DNA of 64,000 nt from Sphingobium yanoikuyae (GTDB lineage: Bacteria; Pseudomonadota; Alphaproteobacteria; Sphingomonadales; Sphingomonadaceae), in contig NZ_CP139979.1 in NCBI RefSeq assembly GCF_034424525.1, positions 4,487,501 through 4,551,500 of the forward strand. The letters run 5' to 3'. Each line of letters begins with the position of its first letter. The stretch's first letter is position 1. The notes below the pieces were generated by a model. The model worked only from the letters and a program-made list of their open reading frames with translations. It ran no database searches and was not told the DNA's origin. The translations under genes were made by a program, and so were the position numbers. Positions 26,090 to 37,400 of the stretch are shown here, in pieces.

Positions 26090-26183
26090 GATATCGCCGA
26101 TCCGTGAATTGATTTCCCAAAATCCTTCATAAATCCTGCCCGATTGAAAGGCAATTACGCCGACTCTGTGAGAGATTGGCGTG
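26090..26183. promoter_or_regulatory. Divergent control region of the Lrp gene and the aromatic amino acid operon
   Basis: This 94-bp stretch is clearly AT-richer than its surroundings, with TTGATTTCCCAAAATCCTTC and CATAAATCC. It carries an inverted AATTG/CAATT pair about 45 bases apart. It must hold both promoters and the probable Lrp-type binding sites; no single site can be fixed by eye. Confidence 0.45.
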
Positions 26184-27050
26184 ATGGTAGAGGAGCTTGA
26201 TCCGCCCGCAGGCGCTGCGGCCGACTGGACGATCCCGCAGGCGTGGGACCGCTACAGCCCGGCCGAGCATGCGATGTGGGACAGGCTGTTCGCGCGCCAG
26301 TCCGCCATGCTGCCCGACCGGGTGGTGCCCGAATTCATGGCCGGGCTCGACATATTGCGCATCAACCGCCCCGGCATCCCCAATTTCGAGGAATTGTCCG
26401 ATCGGCTGATGCAGGCGACCGGCTGGCAGGTGGTGGCCGTGCCGGGGCTGGTGCCGGATCGGGTCTTCTTCGAGCATCTGGCCAATCGCCGCTTCGTGGC
26501 CGGCCGCTTCATTCGCACGCCTGAGCAGATCGATTATCTGCAGGAGCCGGACATCTTCCATGATGTCTTCGGCCATGTGCCGCTGCTCGCGAACCCGGTC
26601 TTCGCCGACTATATGCAGGCCTATGGTGAGGGGGGGCTGCGCGCCGCCGATCTGGGCGCGATCGAGCAGCTGGCCCGGCTCTACTGGTATACGGTCGAAT
26701 TCGGCCTGATCCGCCGGCCCGAGGGGCTGCGCCTCTATGGTGCGGGCATCGTCTCCTCCTATGGCGAATCCGTCTTTGCGCTCGACGATCCCTCGCCCCA
26801 TCGTCTTGGCTTCGACCTCAAGCGGCTGATGCGCACCCGCTATCGCATCGACGATTATCAGCAGAGCTATTTCGTCATCGACAGTTTCGAGGATCTGCTG
26901 CGCCAGACGGTCGAGACCGACTTCGCCCCGCTTTATGCGCAACTGGCGGGGCAGCCCGATTTCGCGACCGACGCGATCGCCGACACCGACATCATCTACA
27001 CCCGTGGCACCCAGGCCTATGCCCGTGCCCGCGCTCCTGAGGTACTATGA
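26184..27050 (+). CDS. phhA: Phenylalanine 4-monooxygenase
   Basis: A bacterial-type monomeric phenylalanine hydroxylase of 288 residues, making tyrosine from phenylalanine with tetrahydropterin and O2. The iron ligands are H126 and H131 in FHDVFGH and E172 in YTVEFGL. DYQQSYFVIDSFEDLL is a conserved C-terminal stretch. GTG 26181 directly before the ATG is an alternative start. It opens the operon and overlaps the aminotransferase by ATGA. A pterin-4a-carbinolamine dehydratase gene, often next door, is not in this window. Confidence 0.94.
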   Translation: MVEELDPPAGAAADWTIPQAWDRYSPAEHAMWDRLFARQSAMLPDRVVPEFMAGLDILRINRPGIPNFEELSDRLMQATGWQVVAVPGLVPDRVFFEHLANRRFVAGRFIRTPEQIDYLQEPDIFHDVFGHVPLLANPVFADYMQAYGEGGLRAADLGAIEQLARLYWYTVEFGLIRRPEGLRLYGAGIVSSYGESVFALDDPSPHRLGFDLKRLMRTRYRIDDYQQSYFVIDSFEDLLRQTVETDFAPLYAQLAGQPDFATDAIADTDIIYTRGTQAYARARAPEVL

Positions 27051-28258
27051 CAGACACGACCCTTCTTGCCCCGGCGCCCGGCCGGTCCCTGTTCGGTGCG
27101 CTCGATCGCCAGGCGCCCGACGCGCTGCTGGGGCTGATCGCGCAATATCGCGCCGATCCGCGCGCCGACAAGATTGACCTGGGCGTCGGCGTCTATCGCG
27201 ACGAAGCGGGCGCGACCCCGGTGATGCGCGCGGTGAAGGCGGCCGAAACGGTGCTGCTGGCCGAGCAGGGCAGCAAATCCTATCTCGGGCCGGAGGGCGA
27301 CACGGGCTTTGTCGATCTGCTCGCCGCCATCGTCTTTGGTCCGCTCGCCGGTTCGGACCGGATTGCCGGGGTGCAGACGCCGGGCGGCACCGGCGCGCTG
27401 CGGCTGGGCGCCGACCTCATCGCCCGCGCCCGTCCCAGCGCCACCGTGTGGATCGGCGATCCGACCTGGCCCAATCATGCGCCAATCTTTCGCGAGGCCG
27501 GACTGACGCTGGCCTCGCACCGTTTCCTGGATGGCGCCGGCGCGGTCGATTTCGACACAATGCTGGCCGATCTGGCCGCCGCGCAGGCCGGCGACGTGCT
27601 GCTGCTCCATGGCTGCTGCCACAATCCGACCGGCGTCGATTTCAGCGCCGATCAATGGGCGGCGATCGCCAATCTGTGCGCGGCGCGCGGCCTGATCCCG
27701 TTCATCGACCTCGCCTATCAGGGCTTGGGCGACGGGCTGGAGGCGGACGCCGCTGCCACGCACCAGATGCTGGCCGCCGTGCCCGATGCGCTGGTCGCCT
27801 ATAGCTGCGACAAGAATTTCGGCCTCTATCGCGAGCGGGTGGGGGCGCTGTGGGTACAGGGGGCGAATGCCGCGCTGACCACGCTCGCCTTTTCCAACAT
27901 CGTCGCGCTGGCGCGCGGCATCTGGTCGATGCCGCCCGATCATGGCGCGGCGATCGTGCGCACCATCCTGGAACGGCCGGCGATGCGCGCCGAGTGGATG
28001 GGCGAGCTGGACCAGATGCGCACCCGCATCAATGCGCTGCGCGCTGCGCTGGCGGCGGCCCATCCGCAGCTGGCCGCCATTGCCGGCCAGCGCGGCATGT
28101 TCGCGATGCTGCCGGTCAGCACTGCCGACGCCGCCGTCATGCGCGCCGACCATGGCATCTACATGGCCGGCAATGGCCGCATCAACATCGCCGGGCTGCG
28201 GCTCGACACCATCCCCGCCTTCGTTGCCGGCCTTTCGCCGCATCTGCCTTCTGCCTGA
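27047..28258 (+). CDS. Aromatic amino acid aminotransferase (class I)
   Basis: A 403-residue PLP enzyme of the AspC/TyrB type. Features are IDLGVGVYRDEAG near the start, GDPTWPNH, CCHNPTGVD for substrate contact, and the PLP-binding lysine K256 in SCDKNFGLY. The C-terminal arginine region MAGNGRINIAGL is present. In this operon it converts tyrosine (and phenylalanine) to the 4-hydroxyphenylpyruvate used by the next enzyme. It may also accept aspartate. Start is fixed by the ATGA overlap with phhA. Confidence 0.92.
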   Translation: MTDTTLLAPAPGRSLFGALDRQAPDALLGLIAQYRADPRADKIDLGVGVYRDEAGATPVMRAVKAAETVLLAEQGSKSYLGPEGDTGFVDLLAAIVFGPLAGSDRIAGVQTPGGTGALRLGADLIARARPSATVWIGDPTWPNHAPIFREAGLTLASHRFLDGAGAVDFDTMLADLAAAQAGDVLLLHGCCHNPTGVDFSADQWAAIANLCAARGLIPFIDLAYQGLGDGLEADAAATHQMLAAVPDALVAYSCDKNFGLYRERVGALWVQGANAALTTLAFSNIVALARGIWSMPPDHGAAIVRTILERPAMRAEWMGELDQMRTRINALRAALAAAHPQLAAIAGQRGMFAMLPVSTADAAVMRADHGIYMAGNGRINIAGLRLDTIPAFVAGLSPHLPSA

Positions 28259-28268
28259 GGAACCCGTT

Positions 28269-29309
28269 ATGACCATCGATCCCGCCAACCCGCTGGGCCT
28301 CAACGGCTTCGAGTTCGTTGAATTCACCTCGCCCGAGCCCGAGAAGATGGCCGCCCAGTTCGAGCAGCTGGGCTTCACCGCGACCCACCGACACCCGACC
28401 AAGAATATCACCCGCTACAAGCAGGGGCGGATCAACCTGATGCTCAATCGCGACGATGCCGGACGCGTCGCTGCCTTTCGTGGCGAACATGGCCCCTCGG
28501 CCAGCGCCATGGCCTTTCGCGTTGCCGATCCCGATGCGGCGCTGCGCTGGGCGCTCGACCATGGCGGCAAGCCGACCGACGAGAATGATACCGTGATCCA
28601 GGGGATTGGCGGCTCCTACCTCTATTTCATGCCCGATGGCGGCGATCCCTATGCCGACTGGGCGGAATATCCCGGCTGGCGGGAAGCGGAAGCGCGCAAC
28701 AATGTCGGCCTCGACCTGCTCGACCATCTGACCCACAATGTGAAGCGTGGCCAGATGCGGGTGTGGAGCGAATTCTACCGCACCCTCTTCGGCTTCGAGG
28801 AGCAGAAATATTTCGATATCAAGGGCAAGGCGACCGGCCTGTTCAGCCAGGCGATGATCGCGCCGGACAAGGCGATCCGCATTCCCCTGAACGAGAGCCA
28901 GGACGACAAGAGCCAGATCGAGGAGTTCATCCGCGACTATAATGGCGAGGGCATCCAGCATATCGCGCTGACCACCGCCAATATCTATGACACGGTCGAG
29001 CGGCTGCGCGCGCGCGGGGTGCGGCTGCAGGACACGATCGAGACCTATTATGAACTGGTCGACCAGCGCGTGCCGGGCCATGGCGAGGATCTGGAACGTC
29101 TGAAGCGCAACCGCATTCTGATCGACGGCAATGTCGGCGAGGAGGGCATCTTGCTGCAGATCTTTACCGAGACGATGTTCGGCCCGATCTTCTTCGAGAT
29201 CATCCAGCGCAAGGGCAATGAAGGCTTTGGCAATGGCAATTTCCAGGCCCTCTATGAATCGATCGAGCTGGACCAGATCCGTCGCGGCGTGATCACCGTC
29301 GATGAGTGA
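28269..29309 (+). CDS. hppD: 4-Hydroxyphenylpyruvate dioxygenase
   Basis: A 346-residue non-haem iron dioxygenase converting 4-hydroxyphenylpyruvate to homogentisate in the cytoplasm. It is a two-fold VOC protein with ligands H153 (LDHLTHNV), H231 (GIQHIAL) and E310 ([14 protein letters not shown]). C-terminal [13 protein letters not shown] is the conserved gate helix. The gene starts ten bases after the aminotransferase stop and overlaps hmgA by eight bases. Confidence 0.96.
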   Translation: MTIDPANPLGLNGFEFVEFTSPEPEKMAAQFEQLGFTATHRHPTKNITRYKQGRINLMLNRDDAGRVAAFRGEHGPSASAMAFRVADPDAALRWALDHGGKPTDENDTVIQGIGGSYLYFMPDGGDPYADWAEYPGWREAEARNNVGLDLLDHLTHNVKRGQMRVWSEFYRTLFGFEEQKYFDIKGKATGLFSQAMIAPDKAIRIPLNESQDDKSQIEEFIRDYNGEGIQHIALTTANIYDTVERLRARGVRLQDTIETYYELVDQRVPGHGEDLERLKRNRILIDGNVGEEGILLQIFTETMFGPIFFEIIQRKGNEGFGNGNFQALYESIELDQIRRGVITVDE

Positions 29310-30618
29310 CGCGCCGCCCCGGATGATGAGCGGCTTCGGCAATCATTTTTCGACCGAGGCGGTGGCCGGCGCGCTACCGGTGGGGCGCAATTCGCCCCAG
29401 CGCGTGCCCTATGGCCTCTATGCCGAACAATTGTCCGGCACGGCCTTCACCGCGCCACGGGCGGAGAACAGGCGCAGCTGGCTCTATCGCATGCGGCCAG
29501 CGGCGGCGCATCCGCCCTTCGCGCCCTATGATGCTGCAGCCTTGCTGCGCAGCGCGCCGTTCGACGAAGTGCCGCCCTCACCCAACCGGGTGCGCTGGAA
29601 CCCGCTGCCGCTGCCTGCGGATGACGTCGATTTCATCGACAGCCTCACCAGCTATGCCGGCAATGGCGATGTCGCGGCCGGGCAAGGCTGCGCCGTGCAT
29701 CTCTATGCCGCGACGGCCTCTATGATCGACCGCGCCTTCGTCTGTGCCGATGGCGAGATGCTGATCGTGCCGCAGCAGGGCGCGCTGCGCATCGTCACCG
29801 AACTGGGCGTGATCGATGTCGCGCCATTGCAGATCGCGCTGATCCCGCGCGGCGTGCGCTTCCGGGTCGAACTGATCGAGGGCGCGGCGCGCGGCTATGT
29901 CTGCGAAAATTACGGCGCGCCCTTTCGCCTGCCCGATCTCGGCCCGATCGGCGCCAACGGCCTGGCCAACCCCCGCGATTTCGAGGCGCCGGTTGCCGCC
30001 TATGAGGATGTCGAGCGGCCATTCGCCCTGATACAGAAGTTCATGGGCCGCCTGTGGATAACCATGCTGGACCATAGCCCGTTCGATGTCGTCGCCTGGC
30101 ACGGCAATCTGACGCCGCTGCGCTATGATCTCACCCGCTTCAACACGATCAACACGGTCAGTTTCGACCATCCCGACCCGTCGATCTTCACGGTGCTGAC
30201 ATCGCCCAGCGAGACGCCGGGCACCGCCAATATCGACTTCGTCATCTTCCCGCCGCGCTGGATGGTGGCGGAGGACACATTCCGGCCGCCCTGGTTCCAC
30301 CGCAATGTGATGAGCGAGCTGATGGGGCTGATCCATGGCGAATATGATGCCAAGGCGGGCGGTTTCGCGCCCGGCGGCGCGTCGCTGCACAATGGCATGG
30401 CCGGCCATGGCCCCGACCGGGCGAGCTATGACAAGGCGATCGCCGCCGACCTTGCGCCCCAGCGCATCGTCGACACCATGGCCTTCATGTTCGAAAGCCG
30501 GATGGTGCTGCGCCCGACGCGCTGGGCGATGGAAAGCCCGCTACTGCAACCCGATTATGATGAATGCTGGTCCGGCTTTCGCAAGGCCCAGCTTCCCCCG
30601 ATGAACGAGACCCCATGA
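29302..30618 (+). CDS. hmgA: Homogentisate 1,2-dioxygenase
   Basis: A 438-residue cupin-fold ring-cleaving dioxygenase giving maleylacetoacetate. It starts with the family hallmark [24 protein letters not shown]. The iron-site region is near [31 protein letters not shown], where the histidines and glutamate lie, and HGPD follows. Size is as in other bacteria. The start overlaps hppD by eight bases and the end overlaps fahA by ATGA, consistent with one tightly coupled transcript. Confidence 0.96.
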   Translation: MSDAPPRMMSGFGNHFSTEAVAGALPVGRNSPQRVPYGLYAEQLSGTAFTAPRAENRRSWLYRMRPAAAHPPFAPYDAAALLRSAPFDEVPPSPNRVRWNPLPLPADDVDFIDSLTSYAGNGDVAAGQGCAVHLYAATASMIDRAFVCADGEMLIVPQQGALRIVTELGVIDVAPLQIALIPRGVRFRVELIEGAARGYVCENYGAPFRLPDLGPIGANGLANPRDFEAPVAAYEDVERPFALIQKFMGRLWITMLDHSPFDVVAWHGNLTPLRYDLTRFNTINTVSFDHPDPSIFTVLTSPSETPGTANIDFVIFPPRWMVAEDTFRPPWFHRNVMSELMGLIHGEYDAKAGGFAPGGASLHNGMAGHGPDRASYDKAIAADLAPQRIVDTMAFMFESRMVLRPTRWAMESPLLQPDYDECWSGFRKAQLPPMNETP

Positions 30619-31907
30619 GCTATTGGCAAACCGACGAAACCCATGATCCCGCCCGCACCAGCTGGGTTGCGAGCGCGCAGGATCATGGCGACTTTCCGAT
30701 CCAGAATCTGCCCTATGGGCTGTTTTCGCCCGCAGGAGCTTCGCCGCGCGCGGGTGTCGCGATCGGCGACGCGATATTGGACCTGGCCGCCTGTGTCGGC
30801 GCCGGGCTGATCGATTGCGCACCGCTGCTGGAAGACCAGCTCAATGGGCTGATGGCGCTGCCGGTGGCGGAGCGGGTCGCCCTGCGCCGCCGGATCAGCG
30901 CGCTGCTGTCGAACCCGGCCCATCGCCCTGCGGTCGAGCCGCTGCTGCACCGGGCGGCGGACTGCACGCTGCACCTGCCGGCGCGGATCGGCGACTATAG
31001 CGACTTCTATGTCGGCATTCATCACGCCAACAATATCGGCCGCCAGTTCCGGCCCGACAATCCGCTGCTGCCCAATTATAAATATGTGCCGATCGGCTAT
31101 CATGGCCGGGCATCCTCGATCCGTCCGTCGGGGGATCCGTTGGTCCGCCCGCGCGGCCAGCGCAAGCCGCCCGAGGCCGAGGTTCCGGTGGTCGGCCCGA
31201 CTGCCCGGCTCGACTATGAGCTGGAACTGGGCGTGTGGATTGGCACCGGCAATGATCTGGGCAGCCCGATCCCCATCGGCGAGGCGGCCGATCATGTCGC
31301 CGGCTTCTGCCTGCTCAACGACTGGTCGGCGCGCGACTTCCAGGCGTGGGAATATCAGCCGCTGGGGCCTTTCCTCGCCAAGAATTTCCATTCGACCATT
31401 TCACCCTGGGTGGTGACGCCCGAGGCGCTGGCGCCGTTCCGCATCGCCCAGCCGCCCCGGCCGCAGGGCGATCCCGCGCCGCTGCCTTACCTCAGTGATG
31501 CCGACGACCAGGCCCATGGCGCGCTGGCGCTGACGCTGGAAGTCTATCTCTCCACCCGGGCGATGCGCGACGCGGGCCAGCCACCGATGCGGCTGAGCCA
31601 GGGGCCGGCGAGCAACATGTACTGGACCGTCAGCCAGATCGTCACCCATCATGCGTCCAATGGCTGCAACCTGATGCCCGGCGACTTGCTGGGCAGCGGC
31701 ACCATTTCCGCTCCGACGCGCGACGGCTATGGCAGCCTGATGGAGATCAGCAGTGGCGGCCGCGAGCCGATCAGCCTGCCATCGGGCGAGACGCGCTGCT
31801 TCCTGGAGGATGGCGACGAGGTGACATTACGCGCCACCGCGTCCGCCCCCGGCCATGTGTCGATCGGCTTTGGCGAATGCCGCGCGATGATCGTGCCGGC
31901 GCGATGA
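30615..31907 (+). CDS. fahA: Fumarylacetoacetase
   Basis: A 430-residue hydrolase splitting fumarylacetoacetate into fumarate and acetoacetate. The N-terminal domain has NLPYGLFSP. The catalytic domain holds [13 protein letters not shown] with the catalytic histidine, then [19 protein letters not shown] and [21 protein letters not shown]. The C-terminal DGDEVTLRA is typical. Start at 30615 is set by the ATGA overlap with hmgA. Maleylacetoacetate isomerase, which acts before this enzyme, is encoded next. Confidence 0.95.
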   Translation: MSYWQTDETHDPARTSWVASAQDHGDFPIQNLPYGLFSPAGASPRAGVAIGDAILDLAACVGAGLIDCAPLLEDQLNGLMALPVAERVALRRRISALLSNPAHRPAVEPLLHRAADCTLHLPARIGDYSDFYVGIHHANNIGRQFRPDNPLLPNYKYVPIGYHGRASSIRPSGDPLVRPRGQRKPPEAEVPVVGPTARLDYELELGVWIGTGNDLGSPIPIGEAADHVAGFCLLNDWSARDFQAWEYQPLGPFLAKNFHSTISPWVVTPEALAPFRIAQPPRPQGDPAPLPYLSDADDQAHGALALTLEVYLSTRAMRDAGQPPMRLSQGPASNMYWTVSQIVTHHASNGCNLMPGDLLGSGTISAPTRDGYGSLMEISSGGREPISLPSGETRCFLEDGDEVTLRATASAPGHVSIGFGECRAMIVPAR

Positions 31908-32548
31908 GCGACCTCACCCTTCATGGCTATTGGCGGTCGAGCGCGAGTTATCGTGTGCGGATCGCGCTGGCCCTGAAGGGCGTCGACTATGCACAGGTCA
32001 CCCATGACCTGCGCAGTGGCGCGCAGCGGGCGCCCGACTATCGGGCGCTCGCGCCGCAGGGGCTGGTGCCCGCGCTGGTGGCGGGCGAGACCGTGCTGAC
32101 GCAAAGCGGCGCGATCCTCGAATGGATCGAGGCACGCTGGCCGCAGCCGCCCTTGCTGCCCGCCGACCCCGGCGAGGCGGCGATCGTCCGCGCCATGGCC
32201 GCCATCATCGCCTGCGACGTCCATCCGCTCGGCAATCTGCGCATATTGCAGGCGCTGCGGCAGGATTTTGGCGCCGATGAGGATCAGGTCCGCGCCTGGA
32301 TCGCCCGCTGGACCGGCGAGGGGCTGGCCGCGCTCGAAACATTGGTCGCGCGCCATGGTGGCACCCATGCCTTCGGGGACAGCCCGAGCTTCGCCGACTG
32401 CTATATTGTGCCCCAGCTCTACAATGCCCGGCGCTTCGGCGTCGACCTGACGCCCTTTCCGCGGCTGTGCGCCGTGGACGCGGTGGCATGCGCGCTCCCC
32501 GCCTTTGCCGCCGCGCACCCCGATCGCCAGCCCGACGCCGACATATGA
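31904..32548 (+). CDS. maiA: Maleylacetoacetate isomerase (zeta-class GST)
   Basis: A 214-residue glutathione S-transferase-fold enzyme that isomerises maleylacetoacetate to fumarylacetoacetate with glutathione. The zeta-class active site is WRSSASYRVRIAL (residues 8-20), and LVPALVAGETVLTQSGAILEWIEARWP is the glutathione-binding part. The C-terminal half has FADCYIVPQLYNARRFGVDL. Start is fixed by the ATGA overlap with fahA; it overlaps the Rieske gene by ATGA as well. Confidence 0.95.
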   Translation: MSDLTLHGYWRSSASYRVRIALALKGVDYAQVTHDLRSGAQRAPDYRALAPQGLVPALVAGETVLTQSGAILEWIEARWPQPPLLPADPGEAAIVRAMAAIIACDVHPLGNLRILQALRQDFGADEDQVRAWIARWTGEGLAALETLVARHGGTHAFGDSPSFADCYIVPQLYNARRFGVDLTPFPRLCAVDAVACALPAFAAAHPDRQPDADI

Positions 32549-32922
32549 GCGACGCCGACACGCGCCTGTTCGCGACGCCGGCGGGCGTGCGCCTGTGCCC
32601 GATCGACCAGATTGCCGACGGCAAGGCACGCAATTTCGTGCTGCAGATGCGCGCCGGTCGCTTCCATGGCTTTGCCGTGCGGGATGGCGATCAGGTCGCC
32701 GGCTTTGTCGATCAATGCCCCCATGCCGGCCTGCCGCTGGCGCAGCAGCTCGATGATTATCTGACCCCGGATGGCAGCCATATCCGCTGTAGCTGGCACG
32801 GCGCCATTTTCCGCCGCGACGATGGTGTCTGCGTCGGCGGGCCGTGCGTCGGTCAGCGCCTTACGCCCTGGCCACTCGCCATCGCCGATGGCTGGATTGT
32901 CACCGCTGCCCAAAGCGACTAG
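32545..32922 (+). CDS. Small Rieske [2Fe-2S] protein
   Basis: A 125-residue soluble Rieske-domain protein. The cluster ligands are C58 and H60 (QCPHAG) and C82 and H85 (CSWHGAIF). It has no membrane anchor or signal peptide, so it is a cytoplasmic ferredoxin-like protein, possibly an electron donor to an oxygenase or a nitrite-reductase-small-subunit-like protein. It is the last gene of the tyrosine operon, coupled by ATGA to maiA. None of the oxygenases in the operon is known to need a Rieske donor, so its job here is unclear. Confidence 0.88.
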   Translation: MSDADTRLFATPAGVRLCPIDQIADGKARNFVLQMRAGRFHGFAVRDGDQVAGFVDQCPHAGLPLAQQLDDYLTPDGSHIRCSWHGAIFRRDDGVCVGGPCVGQRLTPWPLAIADGWIVTAAQSD

Positions 32923-32967
32923 GAACCGGCCCAGGGACGGCGCTTCGCATCGTCCCGACATGATCGC

Positions 32968-33178
32968 GCCGGTGCCCCCACGGGGGCTTAAAATGGGAAG
33001 GCGGTGCGGATGCCATGGCATCCAAGTCCGCAGCTGTCCCTGCAACTGTGAGCGGCGAGCGTGATGAACAGCGCCCTCCCCAGCCGGGAGGGCAGCCACT
33101 GGGCCGGACGCTAAATCATGCGAGGCCTGGGAAGGCCGTTCCTCCCGCTATGACCCGCAAGCCAGGAGACCTGCCGGC
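32968..33178 (+). ncRNA. Cobalamin riboswitch
   Basis: The adenosylcobalamin-type leader is recognisable from its conserved blocks in order. These are GGTGCCCCC-A-CGGGGGC with AAAATGGGAA near 32971-32999, TCCGCAGCTGTCCCTGCAACTGTGA near 33030-33054, GCCACTGG near 33094, and the B12 box GCCAGGAGACCTGCC at 33161-33175. It precedes cobW-cobN-cobO-bluB and would switch them off when cobalamin is plentiful. It is the main content of the gap between 32923 and 33369. Confidence 0.93.
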
Positions 33179-33369
33179 GTTTAGGTCGCTCTTGCTTTGG
33201 TCCAGGGGATGGCCGGGGCACGGTGTTCCGTCTGAGCGACAGGTTGGCGGCTGGAGCCGCGCGGTCACGCATCTGCGGGCGAACAAGCGCCCGTCCGCGA
33301 TGCCGGCCGGCCGTGCGCGCGCGCCCGGTTCGCTCCCGCCCCGGTTGCTCCGGCGCGCGAGTATTTGTC
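33179..33369 (+). other. Leader between cobalamin riboswitch and cobW
   Basis: About 190 GC-rich bases follow the B12 box. They hold GC-rich hairpins (for example GCGGGCG-AACAA-CGCCCG near 33278) that could be the expression platform hiding the cobW ribosome-binding site, which is not obvious. No clear U-run terminator and no gene were seen. Confidence 0.4.
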
Positions 33370-34422
33370 ATGGCCAACACTGCATCTGCCAAGATTCCGA
33401 CCACCGTCATCACCGGCTTTCTGGGCGCGGGCAAGACCACGCTGATCCGCCATCTGCTGGAAAATGCGAAGGGGCGCCGCCTCGCCCTCATCATCAACGA
33501 ATTTGGCGATGTCGGCGTCGACGGCGAACTGGTGAAGGGCTGCAACGATGCCGCCTGTCCTGAAGAGGATATTGTCGAACTGGCCAATGGCTGCATCTGC
33601 TGCACCGTGGCCGACGATTTCCTGCCGACCATGACCGCGCTGCTCGACCGGCCGAGCCCGCCCGACCATATCATCATCGAAACCTCGGGGCTGGCCCTGC
33701 CCAAGCCGTTGGTCAAGGCGTTCCAGTGGCCCGACATCCGCACCCGCGCCACCGTGGACGGCGTCGTCGCGCTGATCGACGCCGATGCGGTCGCCGCCGG
33801 TCGCTTCGCCACCGACGAGGCGGCGCTGGCCGCCGCGCGTGCCGCCGACCCCAATCTGGACCATGACAGCCCGCTGGAGGAGTTGTTCGAGGATCAGCTC
33901 GCCTGCGCCGACATGGTGGTGCTGAACAAGAGCGACCTGGTCGATGCCGACACGCTGGCCGCAGTCGAGGCGCAGGTCGATGCCGAGACGCGGCCCGGCG
34001 TGAAGATCGTCCGCGCCGCCCATGGCGCGGTTGACATCGGCGCGCTGCTCGGCATTGTCGCGGCGGCGGAGGATGATCTTGACGCCCGCCCCTCCCACCA
34101 TGAGGCGGAGGGAGAGGATCATGACCATGATGATTTCGACAGCTTCGTCGTTAGCGGCGATGCGGTCGCCGATCCCGACACGCTGGTGCAGGCGCTGTCC
34201 GCGCTGATCGCCCGGCATGATGTGCTGCGCGTCAAGGGCATGGTCGCGGTCGCCGGCAAGCCGATGCGCCTCGTCGTGCAGGCGGTCGGCCCGCGCATCC
34301 AGCATTTCTTCGACCGCCCCTGGCAGCCGCAAGAAGCGCGTCGTACCCAGCTGGTGGTGATCGGCCAGAAGGGGCTGGACCGCGCCGCGATCGAGGCCGA
34401 CATTCAGGCCGTGCTCGGCTGA
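33370..34422 (+). CDS. cobW: CobW family GTP-binding protein
   Basis: A 350-residue G3E-family GTPase that delivers Co(II) to the cobaltochelatase. Walker A is GFLGAGKTT (16-24). The metal site is C75-I-C77-C78 in NGCICCTV. NKSDL marks the guanine site. A histidine/acid-rich loop (HHEAEGEDHDHDDFD) near residue 240 is likely metal-binding, and the CobW C-terminal domain ends the protein. It is first in the riboswitch-controlled operon and meets cobN at TGATG. Confidence 0.94.
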   Translation: MANTASAKIPTTVITGFLGAGKTTLIRHLLENAKGRRLALIINEFGDVGVDGELVKGCNDAACPEEDIVELANGCICCTVADDFLPTMTALLDRPSPPDHIIIETSGLALPKPLVKAFQWPDIRTRATVDGVVALIDADAVAAGRFATDEAALAAARAADPNLDHDSPLEELFEDQLACADMVVLNKSDLVDADTLAAVEAQVDAETRPGVKIVRAAHGAVDIGALLGIVAAAEDDLDARPSHHEAEGEDHDHDDFDSFVVSGDAVADPDTLVQALSALIARHDVLRVKGMVAVAGKPMRLVVQAVGPRIQHFFDRPWQPQEARRTQLVVIGQKGLDRAAIEADIQAVLG

Positions 34423-37400
34423 TGCATCTTCTGTCCGCCACGCCGGGAACGATCAGCGACGGCGAGGAGGCGATCGACCTCGATCAGCCGCCCGGCGACA
34501 TCGTCATCCTGACCGTGGCGGACAGCGACCTGGCCTGTTTCGCCGCTGCCGCCGCGCGCCTGCCCGATGACGCGCCGAGCGTGCGGCTGGCCAATCTGCT
34601 GCAGCTCAAACATCCCTATTCGGTCGACCTCTATGTCGAGAAGGTGATCGCCAAGGCGCGCTTCGTCTGCGTCATCCTGCTCGGTGGCAAGAGCTACTGG
34701 CCCTATGGCGTGGACGAGATTGCGCAGGTCGCGCGCGAGCGGGGCATCGCCTTCGCCGCGATCGCCGACGGGCGGGAGGGTGATCCGGCGCTGGATCGTG
34801 CCTCCACTGTGCCGGCAGTGATGCGCGAGCAGCTGCGCGACTATCTGCGCCAGGGCGGCACCGCCAATGCTTTGTCCTTCCTGCGCTGCGCCGCCCGGCT
34901 GACCGGCGCGGATGCGGGCGAGCCCGACCATCCGCTGCCGATCGCTGACGCCGGCCTCTACCTACCCGGCCATGACCGGCCCGGCGTGGCCGAACTGCGC
35001 GCGACCTGGGTCGAGGGGCGGCCGGTGGCGCTGCTGATCTTCTATCGCGCTTTGGTGGTGGCCGGCACGCTGAGCGCGGTCGATGCGATGGTGGCGGCGC
35101 TTGGCGCGCGCGGCTTCAATGTCGCCGCCGTGCATGTGCGTGCGTTGCGCGAACCCTTCGTGCGCGACTGGCTTGGCGGGCTGCTGGCCGACATCGCGCC
35201 CGACATCATCGTCAATGCGACCAGCTTTGCCGCCTCCTCTTCGTCCGAGCCGCGCGTGCCGGGCATATTGGAACAGGCCGACTGCCCGATCCTGCAGACT
35301 GCCTTTGCCGGGGTCGAGGAAGGCAGCTGGCGCGGGTCCGCCCGTGGCCTTGGCCCGCGCGACCTGGCGATGAATGTCGCCCTGCCCGAAGTGGACGGCC
35401 GCCTCTTCACCCGCGCCGTCGCCTTCAAGGCGGCCGAGCGGTTCGACGCGCGGACCCAGTGCGGCATCGTCGTGCCGCGCGTGGCGCCCGACCGGGTCGC
35501 CTTCGTCGCCGATCTTGCGCGCAACTGGGCGGGGTTGCGCCGCACCGCGTCGGCGCAGCGCCGGGTCGCGCTGGTGCTGGCCAATTATCCCAATCGCGAT
35601 GGCCGCATCGGCAATGGCGTGGGTCTCGACACGCCGGCCAGCGCCGCCGCCATCCTGCGCCGACTGGGCGAGGCCGGCTATGCGATCGGCGACGCCCCGC
35701 GCGACGGCGCCGCGCTGATGCGGCTGATGACCGGCGGCGTCACCAATGACCGGGCGTCGATCGACCGGCCGGGCGAGGTCAGCCTGTCGCTCGACGTCTA
35801 TCGCGCCGCCTTTGCCGCTCTGCCGGTCAGCGCGCGCGACGCCATGGTCGATCGCTGGGGACCGCCGGAGGATGATCCCTTTGTGCGCGACGGCGCCTTT
35901 CGCCTCGCCGTCCATCGCTTAGGCCATGTCGCGATCGCGGTGCAGCCGGCGCGCGGCTATAATATCGATCCCAAGAGCAGCTATCATGACCCCGCGCTGC
36001 CGCCGCCGCACGCCTATCTCGCTTTCCATGTCTGGCTGGCGCAGGATTTCGGCGCGCAGGCGCTGGTCCATGTCGGCAAGCATGGCAATCTGGAATGGCT
36101 GCCGGGCAAGGCGGTGTCGCTTTCGGCCGACTGCTTCCCCGAAATCTGCGCCGGGCCGGTGCCGCAACTCTATCCCTTCATCGTCAATGATCCCGGCGAG
36201 GGGACGCAGGCCAAGCGCCGCATCGGCGCGGTCATCCTCGACCATCTGACCCCGCCGCTGACCCGCGCGGAAAGCTATGGGCCGCTCAAGCAGCTCGAAG
36301 CGCTGGTGGACGAATATTATCTCGCCGCCGGCATGGACCCGCGCCGGCTCGACCGGCTGCGCCGCGATATCATCGACCTTGCCCGCAGCCAGGGGCTGGA
36401 CAAGGATGCGGGTGCCGCCGGCGACGATGACGACGCGCTTGCCGCGATCGACAATTATCTGTGCGAGCTGAAGGAATTGCAGATCCGCGACGGGCTGCAT
36501 GTCTTCACCGCCTCGCCGGATGGGCGGCTGCGCCGCGACCTGCTGATCGCGCTGGCGCGCACGCCGCGCGGCCTGGATCATCCGGGGCAGGCGTCGCTGT
36601 TGCGGGCGCTGGCCGACGATCTGGGGCTGGGTTTCGATCCGCTCGACTGCGTGCTGGGCGCGCCATGGCATGGGCCGCGTCCAGCGGCGCTGGCGGACTT
36701 ATCCACAGACCCTTGGCGCACCCATGGCGACATGGTCGAGCGGCTGGAACTGCTGGCGGCGGCGCTGGTCGACGGCGCGGCGCCGGTCGGCCCGGCCAGC
36801 ACCGCCGTGCTGGCGGCGATCGCCGATGATCTGGCGCCGCGCGTCGACGCCTGTGGTCCGCGCGAGGCGGCGGCGCTGCTGGCCGGGCTCGACGGGCGGT
36901 TCGTGCTGCCCGGACCTTCGGGCGCACCGACGCGCGGCCGACCCGACGTGCTGCCGACCGGGCGCAATTTCTTTTCGGTCGATACCCGCGCGGTGCCGAC
37001 CGCCGTCGCCTGGGATTTGGGGCAGCGATCGGCGCAATTGCTGGTCGACGATTATCTCCAGCGCGAGGGCGACTATCCCCGCGCCATCGCCCTGTCCGCC
37101 TGGGGCACGGCGAACATGCGCACCGGCGGCGACGATATTGCGCAGGCGCTGGCGCTGATGGGGGTGCGGCCGCGCTGGGAATGGAGTTCGGGGCGGGTCG
37201 TCGGCTTCGAGATGATGACCCTGGCCGAGCTGGGCCGGCCGCGCGTGGACGTGACATTGCGCGTCTCCGGCTTCTTTCGCGACGCCTTCCCCGAACAGAT
37301 CGACCTGATCGACAGCGCCGCCCGCGCGGTGATGGCGCTCGATGAGCCGGACGAGGATAATCCCGCCGCCGCCCGGCATCGCGCTGAACAGGCGGCGCTG

